Assembly (NCBI RefSeq): GCF_024626525.1
Contig: NZ_JANJGU010000008.1
Span: 94,725-158,724 of the forward strand
Source of the DNA: Lederbergia panacisoli
GTDB lineage: Bacteria; Bacillota; Bacilli; Bacillales; Bacillaceae_C
DNA length: 64,000 bases
Direction of reading: 5' to 3'
The notes under the pieces were generated by a model, which was not told where the DNA came from, made no database searches, and worked only from the letters and a program-made list of their open reading frames with translations. Shown here piece after piece: positions 43,164-52,185 of the stretch (positions are counted from its first letter, which is position 1; each line of letters opens with the position of its first letter). The translations under genes were made by a program, and so were the position numbers.

Positions 43164-43304
43164 CCTCCAAGCATAAGGGGTGAGTTAATTTCCTTCTCAT
43201 AGCCGATTGCCCTAGGAGGGAACCTTCTATTGGATGGACCGCGTTGTGCTTTTAGGTAAGCGTAGTGTTCCACACCAGCGGTCTTTTTAAAATATGCTTG
43301 TATA
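43143..43304 (-). ncRNA. Probable antisense antitoxin RNA
   Basis: On the - strand, -35 TAGTCA (43335-43340), 17 nt and -10 TATTAT (43312-43317) predict a start near 43304. A hairpin CACCCCTT / AAGGGTG followed by ATTTTTTT ends near 43143, inside the last codons of the toxin ORF. The RNA of about 160 nt would pair with the 3' part of the toxin mRNA, as RatA does with txpA. Coordinates are predicted from signals only. Confidence 0.55.
43238..43290 (+). terminator. Terminator of the toxin mRNA
   Basis: GACCGC / GCGGTC with an additional TGTG / CACA helix inside, followed by TTTTT at 43284-43288. The toxin mRNA would be about 280 nt. Confidence 0.75.
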
Positions 43305-43489
43305 TACTTTTATAATACCCAAAATTATGTAAAGTGACTATTGAAAATGGAAATACTTTATCGATTTATCCTTTTTGGCAAGCCGATTTAAAAGTTAAAA
43401 TAGGATAAGAATCTGAAAATATATTGTAATATATTTATTTCTTTGGATGAATATTTTTTCTTATAGAAATAGAGTCATAGGTGATAAGC

Positions 43490-44150
43490 ATGGATAGGGG
43501 CTTTTAAATGCTGTTGAAAAATCGATTGAATATATGAAAATCATTTGGGAGAAGAAACTACTTCCGAGGAGTCGCTGCTAAATTTGGCTACAGCACGTAC
43601 CATTTTTTAAGGGCTTTTAAGGAAGCAACGGGGGTAACGCCAAGGCATTTCTTATCAGCGTTAAGAATTGAGGGGAGCAAGGAAATTTTATCGAAACCAT
43701 CAAACTTGATTCTGAAATCTTTGTTAAACGTTGGATATAAAAGTATTGGCTCTTTTAGCTCAAGGTTTAACCAATTTGTAGGACAATTTCCGCAACATTT
43801 TAAAAGCAAATCTGATTTTTTATATCAATATATTACTATATACAAAGATAGGAATAGTAATCCTGTCCAATCAACATCATCTCCATCCATAACTTGTTAT
43901 ATAAAGGCGCCTCCTACATTTAAAGGCTTGGTTTTTGTAGGGCTGTTTCCACGCCCAATCCCGACCAAAGGCCGATTATGGGAGGCGTTTTACATAATGG
44001 AGGTATATATACTTTTTCACAAGTTCCTGAAGGGAGCAAGGAAGGAACACTTTTGCTGCTAAAGGAGCAAGGTATACAGCTTCAGCAAAAGATCTTTTGG
44101 CTTGTATAGGGTGTGCGGTTGGCTTGGGAGAAGCGTTGGTCTATCTCGAA
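43490..44150 (+). pseudogene. AraC-family regulator remnant (frameshifted)
   Basis: Translation in changing frames gives an AraC-type helix-turn-helix: AVEKSIEYMK, then a frame change, RGVAAKFGYSTYHFLRAF with KEATGVTPRHFLSALRIE, and LNVGYKSIGSFSSRFNQFVG. A C-terminal effector domain follows with FKGLVFVGLFPRPIP and, in yet another frame, MGGVLHNGGIYTFSQVPEGS. At least three frame changes are needed and the N-terminus is short, so the gene is dead. The boundaries are approximate. Confidence 0.75.
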
Positions 44151-44211
44151 TACGGGATAGTGTGTAAACAGGAGTATAGATTTTAAGATTTGCTATTGGA
44201 GGTCTTGAAAA

Positions 44212-44470
44212 TTGGTATTTGAAATAACACTTCAAGTTCGTGTAAGCGAAATTGAAAAAGGGCTAATATGGTAGCAAACGTTATTAAATAGAGAGCCTAA
44301 TTTCATTCCTCATGAAGGATTGCGGAATGGGAAGTTATTCCTAGATGTTGGCTGCAGGTAGGTGAAAGAACTTCCAGCAGAAGGCAGCGGCCCATCTGAT
44401 TAGGTGTTCCAGACATAGATAAAGAGAGAGACAGGCTAATAAATGAATTAAAGATCGTGTTAAATTCATC
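44212..44470 (+). pseudogene. VOC/glyoxalase-family protein remnant
   Basis: From TTG 44212 the frame reads LVFEITLQVRVSEIEKGLIW, then an in-frame TAG, then QTLLNREPNFIPHEG. A frame change gives AEWEVIPRCWLQVGE, the next ELPAEGSGPS and the last GVPDIDKERDRLINELK. Together these make one vicinal-oxygen-chelate protein with a stop and about three frameshifts. It is adjacent to the AraC remnant and equally decayed. Confidence 0.7.
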
Positions 44471-44804
44471 ATAACCTTTCAAGTTGATATATATCTGTTA
44501 CTTTTCGCCTATTGCTTTTGGAATGCTAAAAATGGCATAATTCCTTCAACAATTTCATATTTTTCCCTTAAAGACCATTAATGATAAATTGCTACTTCAC
44601 AATAACCACTTTATTAATCACAAAACTTCTAATCTCAAAAACTATTCCACTAAAAACATTTTATACAAAGTAACTGAAGTAAAATGACAATATTCATTGA
44701 TTTTTACAACATGATTTTCATAATTAAAAAAATAATCTTCCATTTCTAGAAAACATATGATAATATTTATGAAAAATAGTTTGAATCTTTAATTGATTAA
44801 AAAA
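44471..44804. other. AT-rich gap upstream of the second sugar operon
   Basis: No ORF and no repeat is seen. It is very AT-rich. A possible promoter TTGAAT (44781-44786) with TGTAAT (44805-44810), spacer 18, overlaps the cre site at its end. Confidence 0.55.
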
Positions 44805-44818
44805 TGTAATCGCTTTCG
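44805..44818 (+). promoter_or_regulatory. CcpA cre site
   Basis: TGTAATCGCTTTCG matches TGWAANCGNTNWCA in 13 of 14 positions. It overlaps the candidate -10 of the downstream sugar ABC operon, so catabolite repression by CcpA with P-Ser-HPr or Crh is expected. Confidence 0.75.
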
Positions 44819-44964
44819 TGGGTATTTTGTCATTGGGGTTTTCTGTACCCAGGAAGAAAGTAATGGTTTTGGAAATTAAGGAGGTGGTTTTGCTCAAAAT
44901 CCTTCGGCATATTCAAAAAATTGTTGTAACAAAAAGGAACACATTAAAAAAGGGGGTAATTGGA

Positions 44965-46314
44965 TTGAAGAAAGTGTCAAGTATCTACAAGGTATTCATG
45001 ATGATTTTTATTTTAGTTATTTCAGCTGCATTGACTGGTTGTGGAGGTTCAGATTCCGCAGGAGGCAAAAAAGGCGGCAAAAAAGTAGAAATTACTTGGC
45101 TTGTTAGAACAGATGCCAATATGATTGAATGGGAAAAACAAACAATCAAAGATTTTGAAGCAAAGCACCCAGACATTAAAGTTAATTTGGAAACGATTCC
45201 GCAAGATGAGATTGACCAACGTTTAACGACTATGATCTCAAGTGGAAATGTACCAGATGTATGGTCCTCTAACTGGGCTAACTCAGGATTTGCAACATAT
45301 CGTGGCATGGATGCATTATTAGATCTAACTACTTATGTAGAAAATGATGCACAGCAACTAAGTGGAATTCCTGAACACTTAATGGATATTTATAAGATTG
45401 ATGGGAAAATATATGGAATTCCAATGTTAGGTATTGGAAGCTACTTATTCTATAACAAAGATTTGTTTGATGAAGCAGGATTAGAATACCCGCCAACTGA
45501 TTGGAATGATACTTCTTGGAATTGGGATAAAGCTCTTGATTACGCTAAAAAGTTAACAAAGGATACTGGTAGTAGTGCCGATAAGGTTTACGGATTGCTA
45601 GATAATAACTCACCTGCACGTAAAGCTTGGACATTTGGCGGAGAATTCTGGAAGCCTGAAGCATATACAACAGGTGTCATGGGCGAACCAGCCATTCTTG
45701 ATAATCCTAAAAATGCTGAAGCTCTACAATTTTTTACTGATTTAATCAATAAACATAAGGTTTCACCTAACCCATCTGCACTTGACGCAGTTTCACAACT
45801 TGGTGATCCATTTATGACAGGTAAAGTGGCTATGGTTGTGAACGGCGGTTGGGGATTCTGGGCGTATAAGCCGGCTGAATTTAACTGGGGAGTTGCACCA
45901 ATTCCATATGCTGATGGACGTGTTGCAACTCTATACGTAGATCCATGGAATATTAGTGCGAAAAGTAAACATCCTGACGAGTCTTGGGAATTTGTAAAAT
46001 TCCTAGCTGATCCAAATGGTGCGGCAAAATCATTCATGGAAGCAACATCAGCTACTCCGGCCGATGCAACTTTAATGGAAGATTGGTATCAACAAATGTC
46101 CGACATCACTGGTATGTCAGTTGAGGATATCAAAGAAGTTAATGATGGTGCATTTGTTGACGGTAAAGAAGCAGATAACCACTTGATCACTAAGTTCTCT
46201 ATTATTGGAACGACAATTGATCAAACGATGACAGCTGTCTACGAAGGTAAAAAGACTGTGCAAGAAGGTTTAGAGGAAATTGATAAAAACCTCCGTTCAT
46301 TAAGTTTAGATTAA
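44965..46314 (+). CDS. Sugar ABC transporter substrate-binding lipoprotein
   Basis: The 449-residue family 1 solute-binding protein has a lipoprotein signal peptide (KVFMMIFILVISAALTGCGG) and the usual motifs EITWLVRTD, WSSNWANSGFATYRGMDALLDL and FMTGKVAMVVNGGWG. I chose TTG 44965, 7 nt after AGGGGGT; the frame is open upstream to 44818 but that part lacks a ribosome-binding site and would hide the signal peptide. It leads an operon with the permeases at 46442 and 47409 and probably binds an oligosaccharide. Confidence 0.9.
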   Translation: MKKVSSIYKVFMMIFILVISAALTGCGGSDSAGGKKGGKKVEITWLVRTDANMIEWEKQTIKDFEAKHPDIKVNLETIPQDEIDQRLTTMISSGNVPDVWSSNWANSGFATYRGMDALLDLTTYVENDAQQLSGIPEHLMDIYKIDGKIYGIPMLGIGSYLFYNKDLFDEAGLEYPPTDWNDTSWNWDKALDYAKKLTKDTGSSADKVYGLLDNNSPARKAWTFGGEFWKPEAYTTGVMGEPAILDNPKNAEALQFFTDLINKHKVSPNPSALDAVSQLGDPFMTGKVAMVVNGGWGFWAYKPAEFNWGVAPIPYADGRVATLYVDPWNISAKSKHPDESWEFVKFLADPNGAAKSFMEATSATPADATLMEDWYQQMSDITGMSVEDIKEVNDGAFVDGKEADNHLITKFSIIGTTIDQTMTAVYEGKKTVQEGLEEIDKNLRSLSLD

Positions 46315-46338
46315 TAGTTTAACAACCTAGTATAAGTT

Positions 46339-46368
46339 GAGGGTGTCCTGTAACAGGCGGCACCCCTC
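46339..46368 (+). terminator. Hairpin between binding-protein and permease genes
   Basis: GAGGGTG / CACCCCTC stem with no T-tract. Such hairpins often protect the upstream binding-protein mRNA and reduce permease expression. Confidence 0.45.
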
Positions 46369-46441
46369 TAGCACTATTCTGTGTTAGTAGGATGACGGTT
46401 ACAGTTGATACCCTTTTAACAAAAAACGGAGGGAATATATA

Positions 46442-47392
46442 ATGGAACAAAAAGCAGGTTTTTCTACTAATCAAAATGTTATCATTCCGAGAAAACGTAA
46501 ACTTTCTGCGGAGGCAAAGAAAGAAGAGAGGGCTTTTTGGATATTTATTTCTCCTTGGATTATCGGATTTTTATTTTTTACAGGTGGTCCAATTATCGCC
46601 TCGCTCGTATTAAGTTTTACTTCATATAACGTAATTGATGCTCCAAAATTAATTGGATTTGAAAACTTTGCAAAACTTTTTGATGATAAGCTATTTTATA
46701 AATCATTGACTGTCACCGCCTATTATGTTGTGCTGGCAGTGCCTTTCAGTATAGTAATTGGACTTGCAATGGCGGTATTACTTAATCAAAAAGTAAAAGG
46801 TCAAGCATTTTTTAGAACAATGTTTTACGCTCCGTCGATTGTATCCGGAGTTTCTGTAGCCTTCTTATGGTCTTGGCTATTAAACCCTGATTTTGGAATT
46901 GTGAACGGTTTGCTTAATGATTTATTTGGCATTGATGGTCCTGGTTGGTTTACTAGTACTAAAATGGTTATTCCTTCGATGGTACTTATGCAACTGACTG
47001 CCGTTGGTGGAACGATGGTTATATTTCTTGCGAGCTTGCAATCATTGCCTGCTGAATTGTACGAGGCAGCGGCAATAGATGGAGCCAATAAAGTAAAACA
47101 ATTTTTCAAAATTACGGTTCCGCTCATATCACCAGTTATTTTATTTAATACAATTATGGGGATTATTGGATCTTTCCAAGTATTTACACAAGCCTATATC
47201 ATTACAAGGGGTGGCCCCGATTGGATGTCTTATTTTTACGTACTCTATTTATTTGATACTGCTTTTGGCCAATTCAGGATGGGATATGCATCCGCCCAGG
47301 CATGGATATTATTCCTCATCATATTCACATTCACCATGCTTTCGTTATTGGCTTCTAAAAAACTAGTACATTACGAATATGATTCAAAATAA
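46442..47392 (+). CDS. Sugar ABC transporter permease (MalF type)
   Basis: The 316-residue protein has six transmembrane helices after a basic N-terminus (IPRKRKLSAEAKKEE) and the EAA loop YEAAAIDGANKVKQFFKITV near 201-220. It pairs with the MalG-type permease at 47409. GGAGGG precedes the ATG. No ATPase is encoded in the operon. Confidence 0.92.
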   Translation: MEQKAGFSTNQNVIIPRKRKLSAEAKKEERAFWIFISPWIIGFLFFTGGPIIASLVLSFTSYNVIDAPKLIGFENFAKLFDDKLFYKSLTVTAYYVVLAVPFSIVIGLAMAVLLNQKVKGQAFFRTMFYAPSIVSGVSVAFLWSWLLNPDFGIVNGLLNDLFGIDGPGWFTSTKMVIPSMVLMQLTAVGGTMVIFLASLQSLPAELYEAAAIDGANKVKQFFKITVPLISPVILFNTIMGIIGSFQVFTQAYIITRGGPDWMSYFYVLYLFDTAFGQFRMGYASAQAWILFLIIFTFTMLSLLASKKLVHYEYDSK

Positions 47393-47408
47393 ATAGGGGG
47401 CGTTCTTG

Positions 47409-48269
47409 ATGCAATTAGCTAGTAGAAACAAGACATTTAAGTACGGGGAAATTAGTTTAACAGGTAAAGTCTTCGTTTATTTACTATTATTATTAGGATT
47501 ATGCTTATTCGGATTTCCAATTTTTTGGATGATTTCCACTTCGCTTAAAACATTAGGACAGGTTCATCAACAAACATTATTACCTAAATCGCTAGAATGG
47601 GTAAACTTTAAAGAAGTATTTACTACACATCCAATGGGAATGTATTTATGGAATACATCATGGTATACATTTTTAAGTATGTTTGGAGCGGCATTCTCTT
47701 CATCATTAGTAGCGTATGCATTTGCGAGATTACGTGCACGGGGCAGCACTGTTTTATTTGCACTTATTTTAAGTACAATGATGATACCGTCTCAAGTAAC
47801 GATGATTCCACAATACTTAATCTTTAGTAAGATTGGTTGGGTAGATTCTTATTTACCGTTAATCGTTCCATCTTTTGGAGCAAGTGCATTTTTAATTTTC
47901 CTATTGAGACAGTTTTACTTGGGAATTTCTAAAGAAATGGATGAAGCGGTCAAAATAGATGGAGGTGGATACTTCACTATTTATTTCCGTATAATTTTAC
48001 CACTGTCCATTCCAGCTATTGCAACAGCGGGCATTATGGAATTTATGTATCGTTGGAATGACTTAATGGGTCCACTAATTTATTTAAGCAGCCAATTGAA
48101 ATATCCACTGTCACTAGGTCTAGCGAGTTTTCGAGGAGCCTATGCAACAACCCCGTGGAATTTATTGATGGCGGCTTCCTTTGTTGCAGTCATTCCACCG
48201 CTAACATTGTTTTTCTTTGCACAGAAATACTTTATCCAAGGTATTGTTATTTCTGGTACAAAAGGATAA
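47409..48269 (+). CDS. Sugar ABC transporter permease (MalG type)
   Basis: The 286-residue permease has six transmembrane helices, EAA loop DEAVKIDGGGYFTIYFRIIL near 179-198 and the standard C-terminus KYFIQGIVISGTKG. I chose ATG 47409 (TAGGGGG 8 nt upstream) rather than TTG 47406. It is the last gene of the operon and ends at a strong convergent terminator. Confidence 0.92.
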   Translation: MQLASRNKTFKYGEISLTGKVFVYLLLLLGLCLFGFPIFWMISTSLKTLGQVHQQTLLPKSLEWVNFKEVFTTHPMGMYLWNTSWYTFLSMFGAAFSSSLVAYAFARLRARGSTVLFALILSTMMIPSQVTMIPQYLIFSKIGWVDSYLPLIVPSFGASAFLIFLLRQFYLGISKEMDEAVKIDGGGYFTIYFRIILPLSIPAIATAGIMEFMYRWNDLMGPLIYLSSQLKYPLSLGLASFRGAYATTPWNLLMAASFVAVIPPLTLFFFAQKYFIQGIVISGTKG

Positions 48270-48280
48270 TTTAAAGGTAT

Positions 48281-48330
48281 TAAAAGAAAAGAAGCGGAAG
48301 ATCGATCGCCTCCGCTTCTTTTCTTTTGTG
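48281..48330. terminator. Bidirectional terminator
   Basis: AAAAGAAAAGAAGCGGA / TCCGCTTCTTTTCTTTT long stem between convergent genes, rich in A on one side and T on the other. Confidence 0.9.
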
Positions 48331-48335
48331 TCAAA

Positions 48336-49542
48336 TTATGCTTTTAAAAGTTTATTTTTTCGTGAAAAAGGTTTCACTAAATATAAGAGGATTCCGATGT
48401 TAATTAGTAATGAGAATACCATGATAAGGAATGGAAGTCTCGGATCCATTTTGTATGCCAATCCCGCTATGATACCTGCCGGAGAGATGAATAATAAAAG
48501 AAACACTTGCAAAATGGAGTACATATTTGCTCGATTTGCATCTTCGATAGAATTAGCAACTGCTGATTCCAAATAGGGATTAGCAATTAAGACACCTGCA
48601 GCAGATAGAATTAGACTAATGATGATTGGCGTCAAGCTGCTTCCTTTTGTTATGACTAAAATTGCGTTGGCAATAATTGATAATGAAAATCCTGTCATCA
48701 TATAATAATAATTTCGCTCCTCTTTAAATTTAGGAATGACAAAAAAGAGGAGGAAGAGCATACAAACGGATGAGATGGCTGGAAATATTGAAATAGTCGA
48801 CTCGGATACCGATAATGCTTCAACTAAATATACATATAAGTATGTGTTTTGCATGACCATTTGGAAATTGAAAAAAATATAAACAGCAAAAATTAGGAGC
48901 AATCCCTTATTTTTAATAATTTTTTTCATAATACTTCCATATTCTATAAATGTTTCTTTTAAAGGGATGTTTTTTGATTCTTTCTGTTTTAACAAACCTA
49001 TATCGGTTTCATGAGTCATAAAGTGGCGGGAAATGATCATGATAAGCATAGATGTACCTGCAATCGCATACATTATCCGAACAGCAGGCACTAACGTCAT
49101 TTTACTTACTAATAACCCGCCAAGTGGGGCAAATAATCCACCTACTACACCAATAACTTGCAAAATAGTGAATACAATTGAGCGATCTTTTGGTTTCGTA
49201 TCTTCCACTAAAAGACAAGTCCAGGCTGTTTGAGGAATTTTAAGAAACGCGTTTAAAATAGCGGCAAATATGAAGAACCATATATTTTGGGAAATTGCTA
49301 ATAAGATCATATATTAATAGTGCTTTCTTTCTCCCTAAACGATCCGTTAAAAATCCACTAATAAAAGATGTGAAAATTTGTACAATTAAGCCCAGGCTTG
49401 CAATCATTCCGACTTGGGTTTTTCCTACACCCAAGGCCAGCATGTACACAGATACATATGGCAAATACATACTGTAAGGCAGTATAAATAATGGTTCAAC
49501 AACCAAACAGGCGCGAGCGTTTCCAGTAATTCTTTTGAACAT
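48336..49542 (-). pseudogene. MFS transporter disrupted by a frameshifting deletion
   Basis: Two overlapping frames on the - strand make one MFS protein. The N-terminal part (49542 to about 49300) ends in the MFS loop motif GFLTDRLGRKKALLIYDLI; the C-terminal part (49310-48336) resumes at LLAISQNIWFFIFAAILNAF. The 10 or so residues that normally join these in one transmembrane helix are missing, so a short deletion not divisible by three removed them. The protein would stop about 15 residues after the break. A sequencing or assembly error is the alternative. Confidence 0.8.
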
Positions 49543-49716
49543 ACATGTATCCTCATTTCAGTTGTCATCTTTGTGAAGTATCTCATAAACCTAGTATAGG
49601 AGTATTTTAATAAATAGTATAGATAGGAAATTATATTTTTTACTCGCTAAAATAATGAAAGTTTAATATGTTTTGTTTATACTATTATCAAATAGAAAGA
49701 GACTAAGGAGGAAAAT

Positions 49717-50820
49717 ATGAAAAGTGTAAAAGTAGGAATTATTGGTTGTGGAAATATAAGTAGCATTTACTGTCAAGCAGGTGAAAAATTCGATGTATTC
49801 GATATTATAGCTGTGGCAGATTTGGACTTTGAGCGTGCAAAAGCAAGAGCAAAAGAGTACCAGGTTCCGAACGCATACACAGTTGAGGAAATATTGGCTG
49901 ATCCGGAAGTCGAAATTATCATTAATTTAACGATTCCGAAAGCACATGCGGAAGTGTGCATTGCAGCGCTTGAAGCAGGAAAACATGTGTATGTTGAAAA
50001 ACCATTGGCAGTTACACGTGAGGATGGAAAAAGAATTCTGGAGATTGCCAAGGAGAAAGGTCTTATAGTTGGAGGAGCGCCTGATACCTTCTTAGGCGGC
50101 GGGATCCAAACATGTCGGAAATTAATTGACGACGGAGAAATAGGTGAAGTAGTCGGAGCTACTGGGTTCATGATGAGTCCCGGTCATGAAAGCTGGCATC
50201 CAGACCCTGAATTTTACTATCAACTTGGCGGTGGTCCAATGTTCGATATGGGACCATATTACATAACAGCTTTTATCAATTTATTAGGACCTATTCGTCG
50301 TGTAACAGGATCAACAAGAATAAGCTTTCCGGAAAGGACGATTACGAGCCAGCCCAAAACTGGACAAAAAATACAAGTAGAAGTACCTACGCATATTACG
50401 GGAATACTAGATTTTGAGAATGGTGCAATTGCAACCCTTATTACGAGTTTTGATGTTGCAGGGTCAAAGCTTCCAAATATTGAGGTGTATGGGTCGAAGG
50501 GAACAATTCTCGTTCCAGATCCTAATACATTCGGCGGTCCGGTATTTCTTCGTAAACATGGAAGCAGGGAATGGGAAGAAATTCCTTTGACTCATGGTTA
50601 TATTGACAATAGTAGAGGTGTTGGTGTAGCAGATATGGCTTATGCACTTCGAAGTGGAAGAGCTCATCGGGCAAATGGGGATTTAGCATATCATGTATTA
50701 GATGTCATGCACGGAATCCATGATGCATCAAGGAGCGGTTCACATTATGAGCTAGAAAGCACATGTGAACAGCCGAAACCATTGCCAGTAGGGCTGCAAG
50801 AATTCACTTTGGATGAGTAA
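49717..50820 (+). CDS. Gfo/Idh/MocA-family sugar oxidoreductase 1
   Basis: The 367-residue dehydrogenase has an N-terminal Rossmann domain ([13 protein letters not shown], residues 6-18), the conserved EKP of the active site in [10 protein letters not shown] near 94 and a C-terminal alpha/beta domain with [13 protein letters not shown] near 172-184. AAGGAGG precedes the ATG. Enzymes of this family oxidise sugars, cyclitols or glycosides with NAD(P). The neighbourhood points to a sugar or glycoside; the substrate cannot be read from the sequence. Confidence 0.9.
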   Translation: MKSVKVGIIGCGNISSIYCQAGEKFDVFDIIAVADLDFERAKARAKEYQVPNAYTVEEILADPEVEIIINLTIPKAHAEVCIAALEAGKHVYVEKPLAVTREDGKRILEIAKEKGLIVGGAPDTFLGGGIQTCRKLIDDGEIGEVVGATGFMMSPGHESWHPDPEFYYQLGGGPMFDMGPYYITAFINLLGPIRRVTGSTRISFPERTITSQPKTGQKIQVEVPTHITGILDFENGAIATLITSFDVAGSKLPNIEVYGSKGTILVPDPNTFGGPVFLRKHGSREWEEIPLTHGYIDNSRGVGVADMAYALRSGRAHRANGDLAYHVLDVMHGIHDASRSGSHYELESTCEQPKPLPVGLQEFTLDE

Positions 50821-50835
50821 CAGTAACTGAAATAA

Positions 50836-50872
50836 GGAAGCGATCCAAATTTGCGGCCGCTTTCTTCTTTTT
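50836..50872 (+). terminator. Terminator after oxidoreductase 1
   Basis: GGAAGCG / CGCTTTC stem followed by TTCTTTTTTC. Confidence 0.7.
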
Positions 50873-50911
50873 TCATTGTTAAGGAAAGCAATAGTTGCTT
50901 TATATCCAAAT

Positions 50912-50942
50912 TGTTGCCCAGCTGCAGCCTTGCGCTTTTCTA
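50912..50942 (+). repeat. Dispersed repeat family 2, remnant (E)
   Basis: CCCAGCTGCAGCCTTGCGCT followed by TTTCTA joins the left end (AGCTGCAGC) and right end (GCGCTTTTCTA) of family 2 with the centre deleted. It lies 6 nt before the Shine-Dalgarno of the MFS gene at 50961. Confidence 0.55.
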
Positions 50943-50960
50943 ATGAATAGGAGCACAATT

Positions 50961-52130
50961 ATGAAATCAAAAAATAAAGTATTATTTTATTTCGTTACGA
51001 TGATGTATTGGTTTTCCATGTATACGTATGTGCCAATCCTTTCTCCATATGTGGAACATTTGGGAGGATCAATTTTTATGATTGGCCTTGTTGTTGGAAG
51101 CTATGGGTTTACCCAACTACTCGTCCGCATCCCACTGGGAATTTGGTCAGACGCAATCGGAAAACGCAAATTGTTTATTATTGCGGGAATTGCTTGTGCT
51201 GTGTTGAGCAGTATAGGGCTTGCTATGACGACAAATGTGTGGGCCATTTTTGGTTTTCGCTCACTTGCGGGTGTAGCTGCTGCAAGCTGGGTCGCTTTCA
51301 CTGTATTATTTGCTAGTTATTTTGAACCGGATGAAGCACCAAAAGCAATGGGGCTCATCAGTTTTTATACAAGCATTGGACAAATGGCGGCTACGACTTT
51401 AGGTGGGTTTTTAGCTGAATATATTAGTTGGACTGCTCCTTTTTATGCTGGCGCCTTTGTAGGTCTGCTTGGATTACTATTAGCATTAAAAATTGTAGAA
51501 ATGCCTGCTGAAGATAGAAAGCCAGTTGAGATTAAAGAACTCGTCAAAATGGGTGGGGAAAAATTATTATTATTTGTTTCCTTAATGGCGATCATCGTTC
51601 AATGTATTACTTTTACAACTATGTTTGGTTTTACTCCGCTTCACGCGGTCAGCTTAGGGGCATCGAATGGAGATTTAAGTATTTTAACGCTTTTATCGAC
51701 ATTGCCGAATGCGATAGCAGGATATATGAGCGGTACCTTTTTTGTCAGGAAATTTGGGGAAAAACGAACGATTTTAATCGGCTTTCTAGCTGCTGGTCTA
51801 TGTACAGTATTATTGCCTTTTACAAATAGTTTACTTTTATTGATTATTACTCAAGCTTTTAATGGATTCGCGCAAGGCTTGATGTTTCCAGTTTTAATGG
51901 GATTGGCCATTCAGTCAGTTTCAGAAGAGCGCAGGGCATCTGCTATGGGCTTTTTCCAAGCAATCTACTCTTTAGGTATGTTTGGCGGTCCTTTTATTGC
52001 AGGGTGGATTGGGGAGCTGGCTAGTCTAGCAACAGGATTTATCATAATCGGATGTCTCAGTTTTGCTGGTGCGTTTGTAACCCTGAAATGGATGCCGAGT
52101 AAATATTTTAAAGAAAAAGTGGTAGAATAA
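50961..52130 (+). CDS. MFS transporter
   Basis: The 389-residue protein has 12 predicted transmembrane helices and the MFS loop 2-3 motif RIPLGIWSDAIGKRK near residues 58-72, consistent with a sugar or drug transporter of the major facilitator superfamily. I chose ATG 50961 with AATAGGAG 6 nt upstream; the frame is open further back to 50895 through repeat remnant E but no ribosome-binding site is there. It lies in a run of co-oriented genes with the two oxidoreductases. Confidence 0.88.
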   Translation: MKSKNKVLFYFVTMMYWFSMYTYVPILSPYVEHLGGSIFMIGLVVGSYGFTQLLVRIPLGIWSDAIGKRKLFIIAGIACAVLSSIGLAMTTNVWAIFGFRSLAGVAAASWVAFTVLFASYFEPDEAPKAMGLISFYTSIGQMAATTLGGFLAEYISWTAPFYAGAFVGLLGLLLALKIVEMPAEDRKPVEIKELVKMGGEKLLLFVSLMAIIVQCITFTTMFGFTPLHAVSLGASNGDLSILTLLSTLPNAIAGYMSGTFFVRKFGEKRTILIGFLAAGLCTVLLPFTNSLLLLIITQAFNGFAQGLMFPVLMGLAIQSVSEERRASAMGFFQAIYSLGMFGGPFIAGWIGELASLATGFIIIGCLSFAGAFVTLKWMPSKYFKEKVVE

Positions 52131-52185
52131 TATTTGAAATGTTTTTTGCAGTCCTTGAAAAATAATAAGATTGAAGGAATCACAT

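Noticed and set aside
42956..43273. A 105-codon ORF on the - strand opposite the toxin gene
   Set aside because: It covers the toxin's control signals in antisense, has no family resemblance, and the holin-like toxin on the + strand explains the locus better.
41145..44470. Prophage or integrative element at ssrA
   Set aside because: No integrase, no phage structural genes and no duplicated ssrA 3' end were found downstream; only decayed genes of non-phage type.
44818..44964. N-terminal extension of the binding protein at 44965
   Set aside because: It would place about 49 residues before the lipoprotein signal peptide; TTG 44965 has a well-placed Shine-Dalgarno.
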